A stretch of DNA of 64,000 bases from Treponema sp. J25 (lineage in GTDB: Bacteria > Spirochaetota > Spirochaetia > Treponematales > Breznakiellaceae), in assembly GCF_004343725.1 (NCBI RefSeq), contig NZ_PTQW01000022.1:1-64000 (forward strand). The letters run 5' to 3'. Positions 57,777 to 64,000 of this stretch are shown here, one piece after another (positions within the stretch are counted from its first letter, which is position 1; each line of letters begins with the position of its first letter). A model generated the notes under the pieces. It did not search any database. It was given only the letters and a program-made list of their open reading frames with translations, and had not been told where the DNA came from. Both the position numbers and the translations under genes were made by a program.

Positions 57777-60425
57777 TCAAAAATTGATGTTTTTCGCAAT
57801 CTCTGATTGACGGCTCCATTCATACAAAAGATACCGAAGTCGGTCATCAATCAGTTTTAAATGCTGTTGACAGGTGGGGCACAAAAAACGGCCCCCCGCA
57901 TCCAGATGTTCTTTGGCACACTGGATACAGTAAATTTTCCCGCAGGAAGGACACATACCGGCGGGAAGGTCCTCCGGAGGCTGGGCCACCAGCTTGAGGG
58001 GCGGCACGGGAGGAAGCTGTCGGGGAAGTCGCCACAGGCGCTGACAGACCGAACAGGTGACTTTCTCCGTGGTACTTTCAAGGTATTGTTCTTCTAATGC
58101 CGTAATAGCAGCCTCCAATTCCGTATCCTCTCTGTTTCGAAGGGTCTTAAGCTTATCGATAAGTTCCCGGGCCTGTTGCCAGCGTCCCATGGTGAGGTAC
58201 AGCCAGGCCAGTTCTTGATACAGATGGACCTCCTCTGGGGCGGCTTCGATTGCCAATCGGTAGGCCACTTCTGCCCGGGGGAATTCCCCTTTCTTGGTGG
58301 CCACATAGCCAATAAGATCCAGAATACGGGAAAGGTAGGGCTCTTTCCCTTCGGTTTCATAGGCATCTGCCAGGATATCGTCCGCTTCTCCGTACAACCC
58401 CATATCGATAAGCAGGTGTGCCCGGGAAAGTTGGTATTCAATGGATCGGGGATTCTTTCTCAGCGCTTCCTGAAAAGCCTCGTCTGCTTCTTCAAACCGT
58501 CCGAGACGATACAGGATGGTTCCCTTTTCGTGAGCCGCTTCTCCGGTGGTATCGTCGTGCTCGTAGCGACTTACCAGTTCTAGGGCCTGGGCAGGCTCTC
58601 CCTGAAGGTACAGAAGCTCTGCCTGGTTGATAATGAGGGGTATTTCTTCGCCTAAGAGTTCCCGGGCCTTTTCAAGATGAATTTTGGCGGTCGTTACATC
58701 TCCCTTTGCCATGGCGATCTGGGCGGCCAGGTTGTGGATCCATCCATTACCGGGATCCAGCCGCAGGGCCTCTTCCAGGTGATAGAGGGTTTTTCCATCA
58801 TGGGTGGAGCCATAGAGGATGAAGCGGCTCTCGGCAAGTCGAAAATGAAAGGTTGCCACCGCAGGATCGAGGGCAATGGCTTCTTCTAATAGGGAGAGCG
58901 CCTTTTTCCGATGCCCCTCCTGAATGCTGATCAGGGCCAGGAGATACGGAACGGCCGCGTCTTCCTGGGCATTAAGGGTGTGGGCCCGTTCCAGTTCATG
59001 TTGCGCTTTGGGGTATTCTTCCACCGCAAAAAAATACTTCCCTATAATCCCGTGGGCCTCGGCAGAGCTAGACCCCAGTTCCTGGAGTCGGGGGATAAGA
59101 AGCTCCAGGTCATGATACTGTTCCTGGTTAAGGAACAGTTTCCCTGCCTTACAGTACCATCGCAGGGCTTCCTCTGGGTTTCCCAGTTTTTCGAAGGTGG
59201 AGCCAATGTTTTGGGCCAAAAGGCCGTTGTCATTATCCTTTTGAAAGGCCTCCTGATAGGAACTCAGGGCCTCTTCGTACAGGCCAAGCTGAAAGGCCCC
59301 GTGGGCCTGCAAGGTGTGAAGCACCGGATCCTGGGGAAAAAAGCCCAGGGCTTCCCGGGTAAGCTCTATCAATTCTCCGTAGCGGTCCTGGAGATACAGG
59401 ATTTTTGCCTTCTCTGCCAGGGCAGCGCGGGATTCTTCGGCCTGACTATCTACTTCTATGCAGTGGTCGAAATATTCTTCCGCTTCTTGGTGAAGCCCCA
59501 GGAGCAGGGCCGAACGACCCGCCAACAGCAGTTCCGAAGCTGTCCGAGGACCAGGACGTTCTTTCCAAAGCCGTTTCAGCTGAACCAGGGCTGCGTGGGG
59601 TTGGTTCATCACAAAAAAGGTTTCCGCCAGATTATAGCGAGCACTGGGACTAATCGGGATAAAAGAGGTCCAGCGGATGTAATAGGCTTCTACGTTCAAA
59701 GGCCGGGAATCCACGTGGAGATGGCGGAAGAGGAGAGATGCCGATTGGTGAGTTTCCTTTGGTTTTTCGTAAAGCACTCCCAAAAGGGCAAGCCGACCTT
59801 CGGGAATGGTGGCATCCTGGATTTCGGCGGCCCATCGATTGTTGATAAGAATACACATCCGTTCCCCAGAGACGATAAGCCCAATTTGAACCGCCGTGAT
59901 TGGGACGGAAAGGGATACCGGCGGAACAGAGGGGTTTTCTTGCCTTGTCTTCTCAGACTGGAACTGTTCTCTGGTTTTCCCTGAAGCTTCCTTTTCCTGA
60001 CTCCGGGGTATTTCGGTCCACCCAATAAGAGGCATGGTCCGGCCGTTAAAGAGGAGATCCAGCCGAAAATAGCCCCTATTGGAAACCAGCAGGGAATAAT
60101 AGGAACTGTCATCAACCCGATGAAACTGAAGCCCCCCCGCATAATACGCCGTAGGTGTAGAAAAATGAACATCAAGCTGAATAAAAAGATCTTGATAGCG
60201 GTACAGGGGATCTTCTATCCAGGTAAGGGTGTGTTCATGGTAAAGTTCTAGCGTAAAACCTTGTTTTGTATAGAAACCCCGGTACTTGGTGCTTTCTTCG
60301 GGAATAAAGCGCCCCTTACCAGGATGGCTCAGATCAGTGGTCCAAACTTCTTCTTTAATTTGATCGGGATCGTCTTCCTTTTTCTTAAAAAGCATGCGGA
60401 AGAACTGCACTATCAATTTCCACAT
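57777..60425 (-). CDS. Large TPR protein with N-terminal beta-sandwich and C-terminal zinc fingers
   Basis: 882 residues. An N-terminal amphipathic/hydrophobic stretch (MWKLIVQFFRMLFKKK), a ~200-residue region rich in strands resembling a concanavalin/LamG-type sandwich (FTLELYHEHTLTWI; AVQIGLIVSGERMCILINN), then at least twelve TPR-like helix pairs (~260-770). The C-terminus has eight Cys in four CxxC pairs at about 791/794, 825/828, 833/836 and 849/852, a RING-like or double zinc-ribbon arrangement. No signal peptide is evident. Function unknown; probably an assembly scaffold. Heads the operon with prfA-prmC-rel. Confidence 0.8.
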   Translation of the reverse strand: MWKLIVQFFRMLFKKKEDDPDQIKEEVWTTDLSHPGKGRFIPEESTKYRGFYTKQGFTLELYHEHTLTWIEDPLYRYQDLFIQLDVHFSTPTAYYAGGLQFHRVDDSSYYSLLVSNRGYFRLDLLFNGRTMPLIGWTEIPRSQEKEASGKTREQFQSEKTRQENPSVPPVSLSVPITAVQIGLIVSGERMCILINNRWAAEIQDATIPEGRLALLGVLYEKPKETHQSASLLFRHLHVDSRPLNVEAYYIRWTSFIPISPSARYNLAETFFVMNQPHAALVQLKRLWKERPGPRTASELLLAGRSALLLGLHQEAEEYFDHCIEVDSQAEESRAALAEKAKILYLQDRYGELIELTREALGFFPQDPVLHTLQAHGAFQLGLYEEALSSYQEAFQKDNDNGLLAQNIGSTFEKLGNPEEALRWYCKAGKLFLNQEQYHDLELLIPRLQELGSSSAEAHGIIGKYFFAVEEYPKAQHELERAHTLNAQEDAAVPYLLALISIQEGHRKKALSLLEEAIALDPAVATFHFRLAESRFILYGSTHDGKTLYHLEEALRLDPGNGWIHNLAAQIAMAKGDVTTAKIHLEKARELLGEEIPLIINQAELLYLQGEPAQALELVSRYEHDDTTGEAAHEKGTILYRLGRFEEADEAFQEALRKNPRSIEYQLSRAHLLIDMGLYGEADDILADAYETEGKEPYLSRILDLIGYVATKKGEFPRAEVAYRLAIEAAPEEVHLYQELAWLYLTMGRWQQARELIDKLKTLRNREDTELEAAITALEEQYLESTTEKVTCSVCQRLWRLPRQLPPVPPLKLVAQPPEDLPAGMCPSCGKIYCIQCAKEHLDAGGRFLCPTCQQHLKLIDDRLRYLLYEWSRQSEIAKNINF

Positions 60426-60806
60426 GTTATTCTTTGTAGCGTAAAAGAAAAATAAAGTCGAGAGGATAGGGCGTTTTGAATAAAGAAACAGGCCCGTTCC
60501 GTTGGAGGGGATAAAGGGGTGTTCCTGGGACTTTTTGTATCAGCGATGCACGCCATGATAATGCGTGAGAGAAGGGAAGAAAGGCCCGCAGGTATGGATA
60601 ACCAACAAAACCTGCTACATCACTTTGACCTCCTCCGCTTTCACCGCCTCAGAGGAGAAAAAATAGTTGACTAAATAAGTATTATATGCCATAGTAATCA
60701 CTACTAATAAACTATTATTAGTAGTATATTAAAAGGGGAAAGAACAAGAGAACCCGTTGGAGGGAAAAACTCGGGGATTCCCCATGCCTTGCGAAGGAGG
60801 TACCAC
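60426..60806. other. Gene-free interval upstream of cysK
   Basis: 381 bp. The left ~230 bp show no gene, tRNA or convincing structure (a GCATTATCATGG-type short repeat only). The right part holds the cysK promoter and operator listed separately, and a ~100-nt leader without a riboswitch that I can recognise. Confidence 0.6.
60667..60725 (+). promoter_or_regulatory. cysK promoter with palindromic operator
   Basis: TTGACT (60667-60672), 17-bp spacer, CATAGT (60690-60695). A perfect inverted repeat follows at 60700-60725: ACTACTAATA, six bases, TATTAGTAGT. It covers the start-site region, a good place for a repressor such as the Rrf2 protein encoded two genes on. Confidence 0.7.
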
Positions 60807-61745
60807 ATGGCCAGGATAGCTAAGAAACTTACCGATCTTATCGGAAACACGCCCCTTCTAGAACTGGGGTCCTATGGGAAACAGGAGGGCCTACAGGCCC
60901 GACTGGTGGCAAAGCTTGAGTATTTTAATCCCCTTTCGAGTGTAAAGGACCGGATTGGCTATGCCATGATTGCCGATGCGGAAAGGCGGGGCCTTATCTC
61001 TCAAGATACGGTCATTATTGAACCTACCAGTGGCAACACGGGAATTGCCCTGGCCTTTGTGGCGGCGGCAAAGGGATACCGCCTTATTTTAACCATGCCC
61101 GAGACGATGAGCCTTGAACGGCGAAGCCTTCTTAAGGCCCTGGGGGCAGAACTGGTCCTTACCCCCGGTACAGAGGGGATGAAAGGGGCCATTAAAAAAG
61201 CAGAAGAACTGGCAAGCCAGATCCCCAATTCTTTTATCCCCGGCCAGTTTAGTAATCCCGCTAATCCCGAGATTCATCGTAGGACTACCGCCGAAGAAAT
61301 CTGGCGGGATACGGATGGCGAGGTAGATGTCTTTGTGGCGGGGGTAGGGACGGGCGGTACCATCACCGGGGTAGGCGAGGTTCTGAAAGAGCGGAAAGCG
61401 CAGGTTAAGGTGGTGGCGGTAGAGCCCTTTGATTCCCCCGTACTTTCAGGGGGAACTCCGGCCCCCCATAAGATTCAAGGTATTGGGGCGGGTTTTGTTC
61501 CTGAGGTACTCAACGTGAAGATTATCGATGAAATCATTACCGTAAAAACGGAAGAAGCGGTGAGTACCGCCCGAAAGCTTGCCCGCTATGAGGGCCTCCT
61601 GGTGGGAATTTCCTCCGGAGCGGCGGCTTTTGCGGCAACCCAGGTAGCTAAACGGCCTGAATGGGCAGGTAAAACGGTGGTGGTGCTCTTACCGGATACG
61701 GGAGAACGGTACCTTTCTACCATTTTGTATCAGGACCCTCAGTAA
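60807..61745 (+). CDS. cysK: Cysteine synthase (O-acetylserine sulfhydrylase)
   Basis: 312 residues. PLP-binding Lys47 in [25 protein letters not shown] (substrate loop), [15 protein letters not shown] (phosphate site) and [11 protein letters not shown]. Makes cysteine from O-acetylserine and sulfide. ATG at 60807, 7 bp after AAGGAGG; the frame is open slightly upstream. Followed by a CymR-like regulator. Confidence 0.96.
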   Translation: MARIAKKLTDLIGNTPLLELGSYGKQEGLQARLVAKLEYFNPLSSVKDRIGYAMIADAERRGLISQDTVIIEPTSGNTGIALAFVAAAKGYRLILTMPETMSLERRSLLKALGAELVLTPGTEGMKGAIKKAEELASQIPNSFIPGQFSNPANPEIHRRTTAEEIWRDTDGEVDVFVAGVGTGGTITGVGEVLKERKAQVKVVAVEPFDSPVLSGGTPAPHKIQGIGAGFVPEVLNVKIIDEIITVKTEEAVSTARKLARYEGLLVGISSGAAAFAATQVAKRPEWAGKTVVVLLPDTGERYLSTILYQDPQ

Positions 61746-61787
61746 AGGGGAACAGAACCTGCAAAATGGAGAAGATAAGGTCGAACT

Positions 61788-62234
61788 ATGAAACTTTCTA
61801 CCAGAACCCAGTATGGGTTACGGATGCTCTGCCAATTGGCGATGGAGTATCAAAAAAGGCCCCTGCAACTCAGCGAGATCAGTGAACGGGAAGGAATTTC
61901 AGAAAAGTATCTGGGGCAAATCATGTTGCTCTTGCGGGCTTCTGGTTTGGTGCTTTCCATCAGGGGGGCCCAGGGGGGCTACTACTTACGGAGGGCCCCC
62001 GAGAAGATCCGACTCCTCGAGATGTTTGAGGTATTGGAGGGGAAACTTCTGGATTATGAGATTGAAGAGGGTGGTGCGTCGCCCCCCGATGTTCCAACGG
62101 GTTTTAAAGAGGCCAGTGAAGAGCTCTGCATCCAGATTGAAAAAGCCATCCGGGCTGTGTTAGAACGATATACCCTCGATGATATGGTCCGTCTTGGGCT
62201 TTTAAAGCGAGGGGTGGTGGATTTTAGTATTTAA
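61788..62234 (+). CDS. Rrf2-family transcriptional regulator, CymR-like
   Basis: 148 residues. Winged helix-turn-helix (~25-70; QLSEISEREGISEKYLGQIM, then RGAQGGYYL). Only two Cys are present (15 and 114), so the three-Cys Fe-S site of IscR/NsrR/RsrR is absent. In Bacillus the Rrf2 protein CymR lacks a cluster and uses CysK as corepressor; adjacency to cysK makes this the best model. 42 bp after cysK. Confidence 0.85.
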   Translation: MKLSTRTQYGLRMLCQLAMEYQKRPLQLSEISEREGISEKYLGQIMLLLRASGLVLSIRGAQGGYYLRRAPEKIRLLEMFEVLEGKLLDYEIEEGGASPPDVPTGFKEASEELCIQIEKAIRAVLERYTLDDMVRLGLLKRGVVDFSI

Positions 62235-62366
62235 AAAGGGTCCCCTCGCAGACACTCGGGGGAGCCCTTTCTGGGCTACCCCTTCATATCTCATAATAAA
62301 AAATAGACAAGTTACACAGAGATTCTCTTTAGCTCGATTGAGTAAAAAAAATAGAGGATGTCTTTT

Positions 62367-62394
62367 TTGTTTTCTAAAAAAAGTGAGATATAGT
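62367..62394 (+). promoter_or_regulatory. Promoter of the solenoid-repeat gene
   Basis: TTGTTT (62367-62372), 16-bp spacer, TATAGT (62389-62394), in an AT-rich tract 60 bp before the ATG. Between the Rrf2 stop and here there is an imperfect GGGTCCCC/GGGGGAGCCC hairpin (62239-62269) that may end the cysK transcript. Confidence 0.55.
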
Positions 62395-62453
62395 TTTTTG
62401 TACTGAGGTGGTAGATAAACCATAAAAACAACTAAAAAAGTGAGGAGGATCCT

Positions 62454-63650
62454 ATGCGGCGAATAGCGCTGGCGCTGATGATGCTGGGGCTTGCCCTGAC
62501 GGGGGGAGCTCAGGATTGGTGGGACGATGATTCGGTTCTTCAGGAAGCCCGAAAACGGGCCCAAAAAGAGCAGGCGGAACAAAAAACGTCAGAAAATGAA
62601 ACAATGACCTCTGTAGAATCGGAATCTAGGGAACCGGATGCGCCGCCGGTCCCGCTTGTCCTCGGGTTTGTGCCGGGCCTTTCGGTGCCTTCAGAGTATC
62701 GCACTGTTATTGTGAGCCTTAATGTGATTGGCGGGGCGGCGCCGAAAGTCTCGGGGATCATGGGAAGCGGTATCTTTAGCCTTTCCGGAAGGACCGAGGG
62801 AATTCTCGGTGCCGGTATTTTTACTATTACCGGTACCTTAAAGGGCATTCAAGGTGCGGGTGTTTTTAATATAGCCGGTGGGGTGCCCCAGGGAATCCAG
62901 ATGGCAGGGGTCTTTAATATCAGTGGCTCTCTTCGGGGAGTACAGGGGGCAGGCCTCTTTAATACGGCTGAGACGGTCCGAGGAATCCAGGGGGCGGGGC
63001 TATTTAATATCGCCAAGGATGTTAAGGGCATTCAAGGGGCGGGACTGTTTAATGTCGCTGAGGATGTGCAGGGTCTTCAAATTGGCCTTATAAATGTGGC
63101 CAATAGGGTTCAGGGTCTCCAACTGGGGCTTATCAATGTGGCTCGCAATGGTATTCATGATGTGGGGCTCCTCTACGATTGGAACCGGGATCTGGTAACT
63201 GCCTATGTGCGGAGTGGCTCCTCTTTTTTATATTCTATCCTTCAGATTCGGCTCCCTTCGGATGAATGGTTTGGAAGTTCCCCCAATCCAGTTTATGGCC
63301 TTGGTCTAGGTACTCGTGCAGGGAGTCCTGATCTGCATCTTGATATAGATCTTTCAGCTTCGATGACCCAGCGACGGTTGCAGCAACTGGATACTACTAC
63401 GGAAGAGTGGAAGAATATCAATTGGGTGTACCTGGGTAGTTTAGCCTTTGCGACACTGCGGGGTACCGTAGGTATATCCCTGGGAAATGGGGAATTCTTG
63501 ATTGGATATGTGGCAGATGTAGAACAATCAGGTACTGAACGTATACCAGCATCTCTTAAAACTGGTAGTGTTTATAATGTTGATATATACCGGCTCTCCA
63601 TGACCTTGTATGGTTCCTGGTTTATCGGTTTTTCGCTTCCTCTTTTTTAA
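62454..63650 (+). CDS. Secreted/outer-membrane protein with nine solenoid-like repeats
   Basis: 398 residues. Signal peptide MRRIALALMMLGLALTGGAQ (cleavage near 19-20), a charged helical spacer (~25-60), then residues ~101-233 hold nine units of 14-16 residues, such as GIQGAGLFNIAKDVK and GLQLGLINVARNG. This pattern matches the LA_2272/LA_2273 surface-repeat type known from Leptospira. The C-terminal ~165 residues are strand-rich and end in F, which would suit an outer-membrane or barrel-like domain. AGGAGGAT precedes the ATG. Function unknown. Confidence 0.82.
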   Translation: MRRIALALMMLGLALTGGAQDWWDDDSVLQEARKRAQKEQAEQKTSENETMTSVESESREPDAPPVPLVLGFVPGLSVPSEYRTVIVSLNVIGGAAPKVSGIMGSGIFSLSGRTEGILGAGIFTITGTLKGIQGAGVFNIAGGVPQGIQMAGVFNISGSLRGVQGAGLFNTAETVRGIQGAGLFNIAKDVKGIQGAGLFNVAEDVQGLQIGLINVANRVQGLQLGLINVARNGIHDVGLLYDWNRDLVTAYVRSGSSFLYSILQIRLPSDEWFGSSPNPVYGLGLGTRAGSPDLHLDIDLSASMTQRRLQQLDTTTEEWKNINWVYLGSLAFATLRGTVGISLGNGEFLIGYVADVEQSGTERIPASLKTGSVYNVDIYRLSMTLYGSWFIGFSLPLF

Positions 63651-63665
63651 TCATAGGGTGCATAT

Positions 63666-63763
63666 TTCTCTGCTGTAATGAAATCTTGTAGAGTAAGGAA
63701 GACTTTTTCCTGGAATAATTAGTCCAGAAAAATTATTTTTCAGAGATTTTTTACAGCAGAGAA
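63666..63763. repeat. Long imperfect palindrome with internal hairpins
   Basis: TTCTCTGCTGTAA (63666-63678) is the exact complement of TTACAGCAGAGAA (63751-63763); the stem continues inward with a bulge. Inside lie GGAA/TTCC and CTGGA/TCCAG (63711-63728) hairpins, giving a branched structure. It could be the 3' end of the solenoid transcript or a small mobile-element relic. Confidence 0.6.
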
Positions 63764-63773
63764 GTATTTTTTA

Positions 63774-63805
63774 TTGACAAAAAAATATTTTGGTATCATA
63801 ATACC
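63774..63805 (+). promoter_or_regulatory. Promoter and operator of the second Rrf2 gene
   Basis: TTGACA (63774-63779), 16-bp spacer, CATAAT (63796-63801). TGGTAT-CATA-ATACCA (63790-63805) is a perfect palindrome over the -10, a likely autoregulatory site. The ATG is 6 bp after the -10. Confidence 0.75.
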
Positions 63806-63807
63806 AT

Positions 63808-64000
63808 TATGAGTGTTAACCGAATTGTCCATTTTAGCGATGCCAGCATGCTCGGTATCCACGCCCTGATGTATCTCGCCCAATATAGGGGAGAGCGGGT
63901 GCAGACCAAGGAAATAGCGAGTTATCTGGGTATCAGCGAAAATCACCTGGCTAAGGTGATGCAGAACCTGGTGCGAAATCAATTGGTCCGTTCGGTTAAA
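63808..64000 (+). CDS. Rrf2-family transcriptional regulator (N-terminal part)
   Basis: 64 residues before the window ends, frame still open. MSVNRIVHFSDASMLGIHAL, then MYLAQ and TKEIASYLGISENHLAKVMQ, show the Rrf2 winged-helix start. The region that would carry Fe-S cysteines lies beyond the edge, so IscR, NsrR or cluster-free type cannot be decided. No Shine-Dalgarno sequence; see the promoter entry. Confidence 0.85.

Noticed and set aside
1-64000. CRISPR arrays, prophage, intact insertion sequences or a replication origin.
   Set aside because: No regularly spaced direct repeats, no phage structural or transposase genes (only the Rpn-type tail at the left edge) and no dnaA-box cluster were seen.

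Overview
The window reads as a stretch of chromosome from a spirochaete, most likely a Treponema-like genus, with moderately high G+C. Reasons: the order rpmG-tRNA-Trp-secE-nusG-rplKAJL-rpoBC-rpsLG, then a separate tuf-rpsJ...rplQ block without fusA, adk, map or infA, fits treponemes as I remember them; RpoB carries Asn at the position equivalent to E. coli Ser531, the natural rifampicin-resistance residue of spirochaetes; and there are several large TPR proteins of a kind common in this phylum. The genus is inference. I saw no prophage, CRISPR array or intact insertion sequence.

Layout. 1-241: the tail of an Rpn/PD-(D/E)XK-type protein cut by the window edge. 333-3198: ferrous iron locus feoA-feoB plus a 34-residue Cys-rich membrane peptide, behind a palindromic operator. 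3258-3424: a tiny, possibly frameshifted membrane gene. 3730-10770 (minus strand): an operon of a DnaK-substrate-domain/LysM membrane fusion, a lipoprotein lytic transglycosylase, FtsK and a short-chain dehydrogenase. 10908-18817: a TPR protein with a degenerate Mrr-like domain, RmuC (opposite strand), the NfeD-FloA membrane-microdomain pair with a small third gene, an MFS transporter and purine nucleoside phosphorylase.

19012-47631 is the core information-processing region: three tRNAs, rpmG, secE, nusG, rplKAJL, rpoBC, rpsLG, tuf, the fused S10/spc/alpha ribosomal operons with secY and rpoA, and a small zinc-ribbon protein. The only gap above 300 bp in it is the 500-bp rpsG-tuf spacer, which is rich in hairpins and unexplained. 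Leaders ahead of rplK, rplL, rpoB, rpsL and rpmJ also fold.

47867-53480: a branched-chain amino acid ABC transporter (livK, then livHMGF after a terminator) ending in a CBS-ACT sensor protein. 53498-60425 (minus strand): a large TPR/zinc protein, a four-Cys small protein, prfA, prmC and a bifunctional (p)ppGpp enzyme. 60667-62234: cysK and a CymR-like Rrf2 regulator with a palindromic operator. 62454-63650: a secreted protein with nine solenoid-like repeats. 63808-end: the start of a second Rrf2 regulator.

Two themes recur. Four genes have a -10 element exactly 6 nt before the start codon and little or no Shine-Dalgarno sequence, which predicts leaderless mRNAs. Several proteins join an envelope anchor to a peptide- or protein-binding module (LysM fusion, TPR-Mrr, TPR-zinc, solenoid repeat).
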